Shown piece after piece: positions 22,328 to 35,577 of a stretch of DNA of 64,000 nucleotides. Position numbers and translations under genes: made by a program. A model generated the notes under the pieces. It did not search any database. It was not told the DNA's origin and saw only the letters and a list, made by a program, of their open reading frames with translations. Each line of letters begins with the position of its first letter. Position 1 is the first letter of the stretch. The DNA is from Castanea sativa (Eukaryota > Streptophyta > Magnoliopsida > Fagales > Fagaceae). The stretch covers positions 24,252,390 through 24,316,389 of the forward strand of contig NC_134016.1 of assembly GCF_040712315.1 (NCBI RefSeq). The letters are read 5' to 3'.

Positions 22328-25005
22328 CTACCTGCAATAATCTGGAACTGTCCATGAGGATGGTGATGATTCGTTGGTATTTGGGGGCAATGAAGTGAAT
22401 TTGGTCCAATCCTCGAGCAAAATCTTAAGGTCATGAACTTTGTTGGGTTGACCAACGCAACAATTAGCATGCATTGTACAGACTAAGTTCAAATCTTTAC
22501 TAGGCTCACAAAACCCACCAAAATAGGCAGTATCAAGGAACTTCATCCTTATTCCAATCTTCTTGATGAATGGGTGGCTTTTGATCTCATTCAAAACATC
22601 TTGATCGTGCTTGCCTTCATAATATTCTCTCGATTTGTACCAAAACTTGTAAAATGGAATTGTCCTGTTATTGGATATTACATAGGTAAACCCTCCATTT
22701 GGGAGGTTATTTACATCATCAGGGTTCCCTACGTATCTATCACAAGCAATCTGGAAATCCGCATTTGAATAAAATCGTGGAAATGGATCTCGGAACCACA
22801 TAACATCAGCATCCTGGAATTTTTAAAACAAACTACTGTCAAATCAGAATTTGGCTCCATTAATCATATTTCATCCTAGCTAGACTTAACGAAAACAAAG
22901 CTATGAATTCATGCCTGTACCTATCTTCTTCTTCTCTTCAATTTTTTTGTCCCACAATATTTGTATTGATATATGCATTTTTTACCATCTAATTTTCCCT
23001 AAACCTAACCTTCCAAAACAGTCTTTCTTATCCAAAATAATAATAATGTAGATAGATAGATGCAGAAATTGAGTACGTACCGTGAATACAAAGTTGTATC
23101 CCATCTGAAGAATAGAAGCCAACAGATCAATCCTTGTCCACATCATCTTTAAGTAGTTCGGGGTCATGAAGAAAGCCTCATTTGTAAAATTGTCTCCTCT
23201 ACTTCGAAGATCATAACAATGAGGATGTGAAGCTAAGCAACGAGCATATGCCTTATCGTCCAAGCATATTATTACCAAGTGATTCAAAAGCCACTTTGTT
23301 TGGCTCCCAATCCGAAAACTATGGAGAAAGAGATCTAATACGGAATTTGGTTCTGCCCATGCGTCATTTAGAGTTGTCAAAATAACAGTTCGGTCCTTCA
23401 TTGATGCATTTTTTAGAACTTTATCCAACATAAGATCACCCACTTCCTGATACAGTAAATAAATTTGGTGTTAAGTGAGACCATTTTTAAATTTAAATAT
23501 ATCGAGACTAGGAAATATCAAAGTGGAAACAAAATATTCCATTCCTTTTTCCTGTATACTTTAAACTTCTGACTGAGCCAGCATATCATCATATATACTA
23601 ACTTCGAGTGCAAATGTTGCATAATCCAGTCGATGGTGATTAACAAAGTTACCAGCTTTTGAAAATAGGGAAAAGAAAAAAAAATTGCTTATAACTTGAT
23701 TGAGATTTTTTGTATGAGAAAAAAAAAATTGAAGATCCTTAATTAAATATAAAGCGTTATTAAGTGAATACGTTAGAAAAATAATAGACTAGTTTTTGAG
23801 GTCAATTATAAAATTGTAGACTTTTGATGAGGTCAATTATAGTATTTGTATTGGTTTGCTGACATGTTTTTTTTGCTAATTGCTAATAAATATTAAATAA
23901 ACAAAAAATGCTTAGCTAGGAAACAGTAAAATACAATCAGACAATTCCCATTGGTCCGTTTCAAAAGCACTTTTCTGTTTTTTTTTGGTTTTTTTTTTAA
24001 TTGATATTCACTACCTCCGTGAGTCTACACTCTACTCTACGCTTGAATACTGAAAAAGGGTGGTAGAAAATGAAAATTGATGCCTCTTAAAATTCCTATA
24101 CACGTTTTTATCTTTAAAATGCCTATTAAACCTCTTTTCACTAATACTACAACCCTTGTTAAAACTTTCAAGTCTGTCAATAACAAATTTATGAAAAATC
24201 AATGCTTTTTTTCTTGTATCTAAGATATATATACATACATACACAATTTATAAGAGGATTCATTTTTTTAGACTAAACTTTTATGTGATTTAGAAATATC
24301 TTTAAATCTTACGTTTAACAGGAAAAAAACTTAAAAACAATCAATTAAAAATATATTTTCAACTCTACCTAAAATGCCTACAAAATAAGACACTCTCCTT
24401 CTTATAAAAATAAATAACACTATCCTACTAATTCATATCTTCAAAACAAACTTATCCAAAAAAAAACTAAAAAAAGTCTCATTGCATTGCATGCTCTTTA
24501 AAATGCCTACAAAATTTATACCAAACATGTAAGTATTTTATATTCTACATATATATTTTTATTTTGTACATTAGCAAGACGCATTCAGTGTTTTCATTGA
24601 ATAAAACTTGGTTTTGTTCATAAAAAATTAAAAGATAAGGTATTGCCACAAAATTACAAAAATCTTCTCATAAAAAAAAATAATAATAAAATAAAAATAA
24701 AAAACTCTTAGACTACCACATTTATTGTGAGACCATAACAACAGCAGGAATTTTGTATATATCAAGAAATTAATAGCCGGGTTTAGTTTGGAGATAAGCA
24801 TTGTTGTTATTGATAGGAAGGTAAAAATTGAAGGGAAAGGAGAAAAAAACTGAAAAGGAATTAAGTAGTATTCATCCCTTTTTTATTGTAAGTTTATCAT
24901 AACAGCTGGACCCAATTATTAATTTGCAAGGATGAGTTTGAATTTGATGGGATAGGAGAAAAAACTGGAAAATAAACAGCAGTATTCATCCCATTCTTGG
25001 GTACA

Positions 25006-25043
<38 letters not shown>

Positions 25044-26593
25044 GTTTGGTTGAGATATGAGGCAAAATATAGAGCTTTTCTTTTTCTTTTTTCTTTTTTT
25101 AGAAAGGGGAAAAATAAAGAATTTTTTTTTTGAAGGTGGGGAAAATAAAGAGTTTGGCAAGATAAAATCACACCATTGTCTTGTCCCTTTTCTTTGTTTT
25201 TTACACTCAAGAGCAGGAAGACCTGATTCTCTAAAAAATAATAATAATAATAAAAGAAAAAAGAAGAACAAGGAGGACAAACTGAAAAGATACAGAATAT
25301 ACCTTAATGAAAGTTCTTGTAATACCCAAAAAGCCCTTACTTAAAAGAATGGACAACTAAGAAAAACACTTTTCTATTTGTCCTTTTCTTAATTTTTTTT
25401 TAATTTTTTTATAAGGGATTGAAACTCCCCTGGAGCCACTTGATTTAACAATTAACTTATTATTTATAAATTAAAATTTTCTTATTGAACAAACCAAACG
25501 CATGTCTCTCTCACTGTCTCACGTCATAAATCGTATTTCTCCCACGTTTCTAGATATGAACAGCTTCCCCAGTTTCACGTAAGGATTTTCCACAGCCAAC
25601 AAATAAAAGCTAAATTTAATCCCAAAAAAAAAAAAACAAATAAAAGCTAAAGGATTTCACTTTTTCGATTTGGAGAACCAAAAAAAAAACTATTTAAATT
25701 AATAAAACTAAGTTAAGACTTACAGTGATACTTATATATATATATACCGTTTTACATGGTATATAAAATCAATTTACCCACCAAATATAAAAAGTATATA
25801 TAATCGTTGGACAATCTTCTAATCATATTAGTGTTTGATTTTGATTCTATGAGTTGATTTAATCCTGTTCAGCAACAACAAAAAAAAAAAAAGAGTTGAT
25901 TAGATCAGCACATTCGTTGCAAAGTGGTGATCGCTGCTTACACTCAATTGTTTCTCCCTCGTCCACTATTTTTTTTTTTTTTGTCACCTTCTAATGTTTT
26001 ATACTATGCAAGGAATATTTGTGCCCTCAAAACAGAGAGATAAATGGATATAAGAGCAAAGTCTTTAATGGCGTCAACCTATTCCTTGGTTTCAAATAAT
26101 TAACGCAAAAGAAAAATTAAACCCAGCTAATATCACACAAAATACTAGTGCTAAAAACAAAACAAAAAATGAACACGAAACATCTTCTTTTTTTTCTTTT
26201 GTTGGAGCATGTAATTTGTATAGTTTAAGAGTCTTATTGCTTAACTGATTACGTATTAATCTTAATTGAATTTATCCAAAAACTAAATAAATAAATTGGA
26301 TAGCATTGGTAGCAAAGAGTAATTAAGAAAAAAAAAACATATATAGATAGATTGAGAAAGAAAAGGGAACTCACTGACGATGAGGATTCAGCAGAAAAAG
26401 AAGTATAGAAATCATAGGAGGTAGGCAGAAAGCTGGCAAAAGGATTGGCGTTGTTGTGAATAACTAAGGCTAAAACTGCTATTCCCATGAACAAAAGCGT
26501 GACCTTAACAACCCGCCGGACGACATGATTGTTGTTTTCCGAAATCAATGGCTGGTCTTCGTTTAAGCCCTCCGCCGAATTGCTCATAGTCAT
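22328..26593 (-). CDS. Nucleotide-diphospho-sugar transferase family protein (At4g15970-like, GT77-type)
   Basis: Three exons in one continuous frame: 26593-26375, 23446-23081 and 22813-22328 (73 + 122 + 161 codons, 356 residues). Both introns fall between codons and have good sites (donors GTGAGT and GTACGT, acceptors ATCAG and TTCCAG). Residues 1-30 are a cytosolic tail, about 31-46 (VTLLFMGIAVLALVIH) a single membrane anchor, so this is a type II Golgi-like protein. The catalytic domain carries LDDKAYARC, then the metal-binding DxD as DADVMWFRDPFPRF at residues 196-209, then GMRMKFLDTAYFGGFC-like sequence (IRMKFLDTAYFGGF) and MHANCCVG. The length is normal. Relatives transfer sugars to cell-wall glycans, but the donor and acceptor of this subfamily are not known to me. 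The stop follows DYCR directly. Confidence 0.9.
23447..26374 (-). other. Intron 1 of the glycosyltransferase gene (2.9 kb)
   Basis: No coding content. It holds a TA microsatellite at about 25009-25040, A/T runs and a weak local duplication: similar blocks ending in GTATTCATCCC lie near 24781-24880 and 24931-24993. Confidence 0.8.
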
Positions 26594-26653
26594 TGCTTAT
26601 GTTCTGTGATGTGATTTTTGATTCTTTGGGCTAGCTACATGTCCGGTGGGTGC

Positions 26654-26662
26654 TCTTTATAT
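26654..26662 (-). promoter_or_regulatory. Likely TATA box of the glycosyltransferase gene
   Basis: GATATAAAG on the - strand, about 60 bases before the ATG at 26593. Spacing implies a short leader. Confidence 0.5.
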
Positions 26663-27144
26663 CGCTCAAGTCAATTCTTTTTTCTTTTTTTTTTTATTTT
26701 TCTTTTTTTTATATGAGTCAATTCTTTTAGTTCTTAACTTCTTATAGCCTAAGTTAACTCTCTGCCTATTTTGCTTTTACTTATCTTCGGTTACTTCTAA
26801 TCCTTCAAATTAGAAAAATTATTGAATCCTAAGATTTCATTTTGTAAGGATTCTCTCACATGTGGCTGGATCCAACCTCATTTATGAGGGGCATTAAATT
26901 ATATTCATTTTTTTAACAAAGAACTCTCTGTTGCATGATAAGTCTTACTATAAATTAATAGATATAACCTATTATTTATTATTAAGGTTCCGTTTAAAGG
27001 TTAATCTTATGACATTTGTTTATTGATCAAAACTTTTAATACCATTTTTATGAAAAATATAAAAAGTTATTAAAAATGATCAATTACCTTAAAAAAGTTT
27101 TTAAAAATATTTCCTAAACTAATGTCCTCAAAGCATCCCTTAAC

Positions 27145-27178
<34 letters not shown>

Positions 27179-27250
27179 GTGATAATAATAAAATATTACT
27201 TGCTAATGTAATATATATTGAAGAGTGATGCTCAAATGTAATAAATATTG
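26663..27250. other. Upstream region of the glycosyltransferase gene
   Basis: No gene. Contains a TAT trinucleotide microsatellite at about 27148-27178 and two near-identical 30-base units ending in TATTGAAGAGT (27208-27260). Confidence 0.6.
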
Positions 27251-27253
27251 AAG

Positions 27254-27517
27254 AGTAATGCTAGAAATACTATAGATAGCTTACAATATATGTGTCACCA
27301 ATCAACAGACGAAAAAAAAAAGAGTCAAACATTCATTTATTAAAAAGAAGTGATACGTTCATAGCTTTTTTTCAACAAATTACAGGTGGTTAGTTGTTAT
27401 TAGCAGTAATTTGAACATATCATTAAAATTACTTTTTTACCTATCCAATAACAACTTATAATAATCTGTCACGTAGAACTTATTGTGAAAATATTATAAA
27501 TATAGCATTTCTCTTTA
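27254..27517. mobile_element. Short MITE with imperfect inverted ends
   Basis: The left end GAGTAATGCTAGAAATACT and the right end, inverted, GAGAAATGCTATATTTATAA pair up and continue with CACCAATC / GTGACAG-type words. No coding content. I recall very common plant MITEs beginning GAAATGCTA, but no clear target duplication is visible here. Confidence 0.5.
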
Positions 27518-27603
27518 TTAAATAGTTGATATTTATAAGTCACATTCATATTCATATAAGTTTAATGATGTAAATTTGATAATAACTTAAACATTTTCCA
27601 ATA

Positions 27604-27606
<3 letters not shown>

Positions 27607-27636
<30 letters not shown>
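27607..27636. repeat. (GA)n microsatellite
   Basis: About 15 uninterrupted GA units. Confidence 0.95.
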
Positions 27637-27638
<2 letters not shown>

Positions 27639-28421
27639 GCAAGTTGAAAATAATAGTAAGAATTTGAGAAGACTTCCTCAGTTTTCGGTTACTTTGTCAA
27701 TTGATGCTTGGAGTTTGCTAAATTAATAAGATAATGGTTTCCTATTCATTAAATATTATAATAAGTGGATAATTGACATTAACATTATTGAGGTCCCTGA
27801 TGTTTATCTGGAGAAGTGAAAATGGGGGATTTGGAAGTCTCATTCAGGGGAGGGCTATGCCTATGCCTAAGACTAAGATGAAGGGAGTTTTCATGTGATT
27901 GGTAGTCAGGGCGAAGACTACAAAGAACTAAAAATGATTAAATACATACCTGATGCGGGGATTATATGTGTGTTGGACTTGGAGTTGGAGGACTAATTGC
28001 CAATTGGTGCGACTCAATCAAATCAAATGCCAAAAATAAAACGAAACAAAACAAAAACAATTAAATAAATAATTTGCTGAAATGGTGGATGCTTACAAAG
28101 TCTTGCTGCTTATCCAATAGTCGTAAAGTAAAACTTTTCGTATATTCTTTTCTACTTTATGAGATATATCTTATTCAAACCACATTCATGCCCTCCTGGA
28201 AATTCACTATGACAACTACTCATCAGTACCTCCTATTCAAATAATTATAATAAGATGTTGCCGATCCATTCTTGTCAATCATCTTGTCATTCTTGGCCTT
28301 GGGATATCCGATATCCTCCCATTCTTGCCCCTCATCATCTTCCCATCTTTTGCATTATATGCCTAACAGCATCAACCTCAAATCCATTATACCCCTTCTT
28401 CGTGTTGTTGTTTAGTTTACT
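27637..28421. other. Intergenic DNA
   Basis: No gene or repeat family recognised; open frames are short and unlike known proteins. Confidence 0.5.
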
Positions 28422-28429
28422 ATTATTTT

Positions 28430-28940
28430 TATGGTTATCAAAATTCCAATCTAAATCTTACGATTTTATGATTTTATGATCTCACCTGCCCAAAACGATC
28501 CGGATCTTTCAAAGATCTTTGCGATCATTCAAGATCGGTAGGATCGTATGATTCTAACGATCCCAAATGACCTTAGTTTCTTGTAATCTTCTTTAACTTA
28601 ACAAAATGTTCAGTTGAACCTAAATGAAAAATAAAATCCCAATAGACCAAATTTTTCCACTCTAATGTAGAGAGTGTCAGTTGGACCCAAATAAAAAATA
28701 TTCCAATAGAGTGTCACATTTTGAGATTTTTGGCCTCTTTAAATGATCCTTACAAATAGATGTAGTGATGTATGGTAATTATATCAATGAATTTATAATT
28801 TATGTGATTATTTAACATACCAATGTGTATTTTTTTTTCTCAAATAATGTAGGATCTTCCGATCCACGATCCGATCCTATGATCTACGATCCCGCCTACT
28901 TTTCACAATCCTACGTAGAATCCCGATTTTGACAACCTTG
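28430..28940. mobile_element. hAT-type MITE with GATCC subterminal repeats, 511 bp
   Basis: The flanks ATTATTTT (28422-28429) and ATTATTTC (28941-28948) agree in seven of eight positions. The right end inverted is CAAGGTTGTCAAAATCGGGA; the left end is TATGGTTATCAAAATTCC. Many GATC words cluster near both ends (28496-28552 and 28853-28905), on a background with few. An 8-bp duplication, CAAGG start and repeated subterminal words fit hAT. Confidence 0.7.
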
Positions 28941-28948
28941 ATTATTTC

Positions 28949-30415
28949 TACTTCTTTATTGGTATAGTAGTCTACCAAACCTTTTCATGTTGCTCTCTTT
29001 CACTTGTAATTCTTTATTTGATTAACAAGTAACAACAATTAATCAACTAATTATGTTTGATTAAAGAATAGCAACATACTCTTTGGTTTACAAATAATTG
29101 ATTACTATATAGTAACAAATAATTCTTCATTCCTATAATTGAATGTGATTTGTTTTTGGGAAACTTATTTTTGAAGCATGTCATTTTGATTGAGAATAAA
29201 AGTTGTAGCCAAGTCAATGTGAACGTAAAATGGTGCAAAGTAATACAATTCAATAAGTTTAAAGACACTATTTTTCACAACTACTCATATGATTTATTGT
29301 AATTTTTTTAAAGAAGAATATTATCAATTGTAACTCATGCATAATAGAAGTGATATCCATGATAGATTCAAGAGAAAAAAAAAAGTATGTTGTTTAAACC
29401 CCAATAAATCATTTCAACCATTGTGAAAAATGCTGTCCTTGGCATTACATGGCACAATGATCAACACAATATGTGAAGCCCAACAATCCATAAAATAAGT
29501 CTTGGTTCACTTCTTAAGCCCATTTCCAAGCTAGAGCCCCAAAGTAGTGCATGTTATTCATCTTCTGGCATACGCTAGTGTTCGGTTGGTTAACGCCACT
29601 AAAGGACAGAACCGTTCTACTTCTATGTTATGAACAAAATGTGGATATGCAATTATACTAATGAAAATATCTTGGGAAACTTTTTTTTTTTTGGTTGTTA
29701 AATATGGAAATATTTCATAAACTAACCAACAATGCCTCAGGCACATTAGAACATATTCTGTTGCAATACAAGATCAAAATTGCAAAAACAGAATGACAAG
29801 AAGAGGGAGCATCATAGCGAAAAAAGCCACTAGTTAGATGACTCCCCCTAATAGGGATAAATCCCAAAAGCAGACGAATCCAATTTGCAAAAGCAATAGT
29901 AAGCATGGGTGACATCGTCGAGAGAGACGGTTTGGATAGCCCAACAGTCAAAGAACCTGTAGACAAAGTCATGTCTTGAATGGAAGGCAGAGAAATGGAC
30001 GGACTTGACGGAGACGGGTGGCAAAGCCACTTGGCACTTGCATGGACTAAGTGGTCTCCAAGAATCTTAATATGGAAATACCTTGCATTCTATGCACAAC
30101 CATAACCAAGGGAATCCTTGCAAGGAAAGGATCCCACGAAATACAAGCATTAATGAGGATCTTCCCTATAAGGAAATACCCTCTTCACCAAGAAATTAAG
30201 ATCGATTCTACACTACTAAAAAAAACTCCAAAGCCTTCACAAATCAAGGTACGCATAACGATACCTTAGCTCTGGCATTCTAAAGTGATAGAAAAATTTC
30301 TTTTCTAACTTAACCTTCGGAGGGTTTTTGGCCGGTACCACACCGGTACTCCCTGCAAGGTTTTCTTTTTATTTGTGTTGCATAGGTTTCCAAGGGCACG
30401 TGAGGACTTTTTGGC
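28949..30415. other. Intergenic DNA, possible LINE-derived flank
   Basis: No gene recognised. The - strand frame at 29715-29972 is open but I cannot identify it. It could be the 3' part of the LINE remnant that follows, but that is speculation. A T run at 29681-29692 is present. Confidence 0.4.
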
Positions 30416-30830
30416 TCACTGGCGATTTCCGGCATCATCACCCCTTATTCTAGCTATCAGCACAAAAGTTTGCTTCCCAGAAGCAGTGAAGCAACCAAAC
30501 CTGAGGCAACTACAATAGAAGATCGTTGTAGTCATTAACAAGGGCAAACAGGTCCCCATTAGAATCAATATTGCTAGAAAATAAGGAAATGCTGCATCAA
30601 GCTCAAGTTCCACAGCCTAAGCATGAATCTCAATGCACAAAGATAAGCCTTTTCTTAAGGCCCATAGTTTGGCTACAATGCTAGAGGCAACACCAATGGG
30701 GTTAGGAAACTCCACCACCCACTACCCCTCATAGTTTTTTATTAGACCCCCACAACTTGTGAGGCCATTGGATCCCATCACGAAGTCATCCGTGTATTGT
30801 TGAAGACAATATGAGGTTGGTTTATTCCAT
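30416..30830 (-). pseudogene. LINE-type RNase H remnant
   Basis: On the - strand, with stops and shifts, one reads YTDDFVMGSNGLTSCGGLIKN, then SSIVAKLWALRKGLSLCIEIHAQAVELELDAA, and near the end LPQVWLLHCFWEAN followed by a degraded version of a CADxLARxG block. This matches the RNase H-like domain found at the C-terminus of plant L1-type LINE proteins, including the first and second acidic positions and the ELD block. Upstream reverse transcriptase is not visible. It is a short dead fragment. Confidence 0.6.
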
Positions 30831-33189
30831 TTAACTTTGTTGAGAGTTTTCCCCAACATCTACAGCATAGTACATACACTCTTTAACTTGCATATTAATA
30901 GGAACAACTAGGTTGGGATTAGCCACTTGTTGCTTGAAGGTTTTTCAATCCTACTGTAACCACAAGTTCTAGATTCCAAAAAGGAAAAAAAGAATTCCAA
31001 GGATGATCTTTAGTAAACACAAGCGAGCATGGGGCAGTGCACTCATAGACATATTAAGTTGTATGATTGATGTGACATGACATTGGTTACCATAGTCTAG
31101 AAGACTAGTTTCACTGGGTAATGTGGTTGTCTATCACCTTCCCATCGTGTAACTTAGCTTTCAAACCTAGATCAAGGGTTCATAGACTAGTTTCTTCTTT
31201 ATGCAATGGTAGATTTTGTACAGTATAACTAGGTTCAAAACCATGTAATTTTTAGATTGTATCTAAGACCAATTCCTTGTAAACTCTTGATATAAGGGGA
31301 AAATGTGAGACTGTCATTCTAGGAGTCACCAATGTGACTCAACCAGTTCATATCGGTTTGACCCAATTAAGAAATTTAGTGGGCTAGGGGCACAATCTCT
31401 CACAATCACACACATGGGCTTCATTTGTGGGTTGTTTCTCTTGGTTTTGACACATGGGTTGAAGCTCTTGTAGTAGGCCTAGCTCTTGGGACTTGTTTTT
31501 TGAATTACACATGTTGATGTGGCTTCTTGGGCCTTTGCAATAATTTTTTAAAGGCTTTTTAATGAAATGACATAGTTGTCATGGGCTTTAACCATGTGCT
31601 TTGTCATGGGCTTAGGAAATAATTTTCCATGGGCTTTTGATATAAATTGAGATTATGGACCCAATTTTTGACTTGGCCCAATAGTGAGATAAAATGAGGT
31701 AGACATTGGGGATTTTGGACTTTTTTGTAATGATGGGTTTTCCGCCCAATTCTATAGTGAAGTATGAGATAATTTTTAGCGGCCCAAAATTATTTATGAA
31801 GGGTTTTTGTGTATTTTTAGTGATAAGGTAAATGAGATCCAATGAGGTTGGGATATGTGGCATATGGAAAAAAATTGTCTCTCAACACTCCCAAGATAAC
31901 TGAAAAAAATAAAAACTCTCTATTCCTGGAAACAAATGATAAAGAATTACCTATGTCTTCACTTAATTAGTGACTTTATTTTCATTGAACTTCCTCTGTT
32001 TATCATTCATATAAAAGTGAAGAGTGCATATTATGTCTAGATTTGGTGCAAAACCCCTATTTTACACCCTCTAATTGCATTGTGCCACATCAATTTATTA
32101 CAAATTAAAGAATAATCCTTACCATGCACAATCAACATATCTCTTTTTACTAAAATATTTTCTTCCTCAGCCTCTCAAACATCCAAGCCTCTTAAGTCAC
32201 CGCCCCAAGCCACTAACGACCTCGCTAGATTCACCTTCTCCTTTGCCTCTTTCCCCTTTTATCTTCAAGTTGGACTGAGTGGAGTCCATCTAAGTCTCCC
32301 TGCTCAGATCCAATTCAACAACCAGATTAGTGTCCTTCAAAATCTATTTTTCCTTCACTCTCACTTTCTTAGAGAAAGGGAAAGGATTGAATGAGAAGGA
32401 AAAGTTGGGGAAGAGAGAGAGACACAGACTGAAAGTGACATCTATGGGCTACGGTAAAAAGCTCAAAGAGAGAGAAAGAGAGTTTTGGAAGAATTTAGGT
32501 TAGGGGTGGGGCAAAGCTTGGTTCCAGGAAAGCAAGATGTTATTGGTGATGGACAGAGCAAGGTGGTTGGTCGGATCCGTGAGAAAAAGCTAGAAGCAGA
32601 TTTGTGATTTAGTGTGTTTGTGAGGACTAATTGTGTGTGGCACTACCTATTTTACAACTTGTAAAATGCTGATGTGTCATGCCAAGATTGGACTTGATTG
32701 AATTTAAACTCAAAAGGGAAACTGCATTTAATGGAGAAATTAGGTGAGAGGGCCTTTGGACATAGTGGCGCTCTGGAGGAGCTAAGGAGGAGCCATGCCC
32801 CCCCCCCCCCCTCTCCCTGTCGCTAAATTTTTTTAATTTTCCATTAATAGTAGCCTGTATAGATTATTAAATCAAAATTTTAAATAAAAATTTTCTTATT
32901 GGCCCCCCCTCAAATTGTGAAATTTGATCTCTAATTACATAAAATTTACCATAAACATTTATAACCATTAATTAACCCATCAAAAATTTGAAGTAATCCA
33001 GAAAAACCCAAAAACATAAATTGCTAGAAAAAAACCCAATAAACAAAATACTCATCAGATAGCCCATCCCTCAACCTATGGCTCTCCAAATACTATCAAA
33101 ATCCAATTATTCTTAAACACATTCCAAATCACTAGAGATTAACCCAAAAAAAAAAGTCAAAAGCAAATTTGTCTACGTTATTATGTGGG
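30831..33189. other. Repeat-derived intergenic DNA without a recognised gene
   Basis: Between 31330 and 31860 the words GGGCTT and GGCCCA recur at unusual density (for example 31418, 31555, 31584, 31611, 31633, 31672, 31779), which looks like a decayed non-coding retroelement part. A poly-C run of about 14 lies at 32797-32811. From about 32045 to 32700 similar CCTATTTTACA words occur in both directions, perhaps ends of an old MITE. Confidence 0.35.
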
Positions 33190-34775
33190 AAAATTCTAGT
33201 GTCACGTAATTGTACAAAACTTTGGGCACAACTCACTATGTGGTGAGTTGTGAGTAGTAGAGGTGTGGATCCACATGGACTCTTTGAAGGAAATATACAT
33301 GTTTAAATCTCATACAAAACATACGCATCGGAAAAACAACGGATCTACTTCATTCATAAATGTTAACATGCACTATGTAAGTTTCAAAATATAAGAACAA
33401 GAGAGTGTACCTTGGAGCGGTGAATTTCAAAACCGAAAATCAGAAGCACTTAGGAACACTTTCAATCTTTACTTCAATTCTCCTAACGCCCAAGATGTGT
33501 GGTCTCTTAATCAGTTCCAAAGGAAGAATGTTAAAGTGTCTAACACTTCTTACACCACTTCGCAATAATGTTCTTTTCAATTCTCTACAGAAAATTCTAT
33601 ATGTTTCTCCCTTTGTATCTAACTGATTATCTAATTGGGTTAGCCTTTTAGGCCTTTCCAATTAGGCTTAAATGTGTAGCTTGGAGTGGGACCAAGAAGG
33701 ACCAATAAGACACTAGCTCCAATGGACCATGGGCTTTTCTGTCAACTCTTAATAAGTCTAAAATTACCATTAACTATATTTAATACCACTATATAAATAT
33801 AGTTGCACTCTAAGCCTTATTTATAAATTATATCTCAAGACTTTATTGTACATGCAACCCTTTCATAAAATATTCGTAGTAACACAAAGTCATGAATGTA
33901 GACTGCTACTTTGTAAATTACTACATCTTATCCTTGAGTACCCAATTTAATCCTTTAAGTTATTCATCATATATTTATGAAATCCAATTTCATAAATATA
34001 TACTCTAGTAACTATTTACTAAAGTAGTTAGGCCTAACATTCTAAATAATAAGCCCATTAAACTTATCTCAATGGAATATTTGGTATCTCTGTTAAGAGA
34101 CTATGAATTTCATCTTGAGAATATATATTTCATCAACACTAAATGCGATTGCCCAACATATTGAGATTGTGATCGTTTCTTTAGACCTCATTCCTGATAT
34201 ATCAAAGCAACCTACACCTCATGATCAGGTCCATTATTCTCTCAGAATTAAGAGTTCATGTAAATATAAGTCATGGGTTTATTATTCATTTGATAGTCGT
34301 TAGGAGAATAATAAATCTCACACCGGTCCAATTCAATATGTTTTAACTCTTAAAACATATCAACTAGAAATCTTCATTTCCATGATCAAGACAAATCATC
34401 TTAGCTAATATGTTATAGTCTTCGTAGATGAAATGCCCAATTTCATCACCGACTACGAACTACAATTCTAAATTTACAAAGAACTTGTGATTTATATCTT
34501 TTGTGATTTTTCACATAAATCACATACTATGCATCTCATGGACTATATGATAATGTCCCAATATTCATGTTACTATTATTTTTAGATAATAACAAAACAA
34601 TTTTATTAAACACAACATTAAGTCATACATAATGTCATAAATAATAACATACATAACATAATACAATAAGATTTAAGGGCACTAATCCTAACACTCACCA
34701 TCACAACTCTACCATTTACAACCCGTCACGTGGCGAGTTGTGGCCAAAATTATGTACAATTATGTGGTCCTAGCA
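33190..34775. mobile_element. MITE with about 75-bp inverted repeats, apparently split by LTR-like DNA
   Basis: Left arm 33190-33268 and right arm 34698-34775 are inverted copies: TGTCACGTAATTGTACAAAA against GACCACATAATTGTACATAA, followed by GGGCACAACTC against GGCCACAACTC, then GTGGTGAGTTGTGA against GTGACGGGTTGTAA. Between them lie about 1.4 kb whose right end, inverted, starts TGTTAGGATTAGTGCCCTTA, a form I know from copia-type LTRs. I could not find a matching target duplication, so the LTR reading of the middle part is tentative. Confidence 0.5.
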
Positions 34776-35160
34776 TTGCTCTATTGTGTGTGTGATATGC
34801 ACTTGCCTCTTACGCCACCAGTTGTTTCGCCATGAGTCCTTGGTTGTCCACTTAGCTTCAGCCTCCTACTCTAGTCTAAATCGGCAACCTCTAGAATATC
34901 TCTCTCGTTGTTTATCTAGTTACTGTTACTGCTAAAGACTAAAAGAACTTCAATTGACTTTCCAGATTCCAAATTAGAATAGAACCAATCAAGGAAATTT
35001 AAAGAGTAAAGTAGTTTACTCACTATTACTGTGTGTTGTTTATAATAATAAGAAAGTATATTGTGCGCTATGTGTTGTACAGTTGTTACTATTTTACTAG
35101 TACTTGCTTTTATAAGTTTTTCCAATTTTACAACTCGTGGTTTAGTGGCTATCTATCTAA

Positions 35161-35574
35161 GAGCACTAGCATCAAATGTGTCAAATGTCAAATATTTGAC
35201 ATTTGGCACACTAAATACTAAAAAAGCTTTCTCTTTTGATGTTTCAAATTCTAAAACATTTAGCATAGGTGAACAGTACCATTTCAAATTTGGAATGGTA
35301 TTGTTCAAAAATTGTAAAATTTTTATTGTTTTTTTATATTCTCTCTTCTCTCCTAACCTATGGTTCATAAAAAGTACAATTTTTATTATTTTTTATTAGG
35401 ATGAGTTTTAAGTAAATATTATTTTAATGTGTTGTATATATTATTATAATGTATGGAATTAAAGAATAGAACTTGTGATGTATAGTGTATTACAAAATGA
35501 TGTACTAAAATAATGAAGTAGGCATTTTAATGTGTTAAAATGTCATACTTTTGCAATAGCTAATACTAATGCTC
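35161..35574. mobile_element. MITE, 414 bp, TAA duplication, GAGCATTAG ends
   Basis: TAA lies at 35158-35160 and 35575-35577. The left end is GAGCACTAGCATC and the right end inverted is GAGCATTAGTATTAG. Just inside the left end, TGTCAAATGTCAAAT is followed by its inverted form. The 3-bp duplication suggests PIF/Harbinger type. A similar end (GAGCATTAGTATCAAAT) occurs at 62236. Confidence 0.65.
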
Positions 35575-35577
35575 TAA

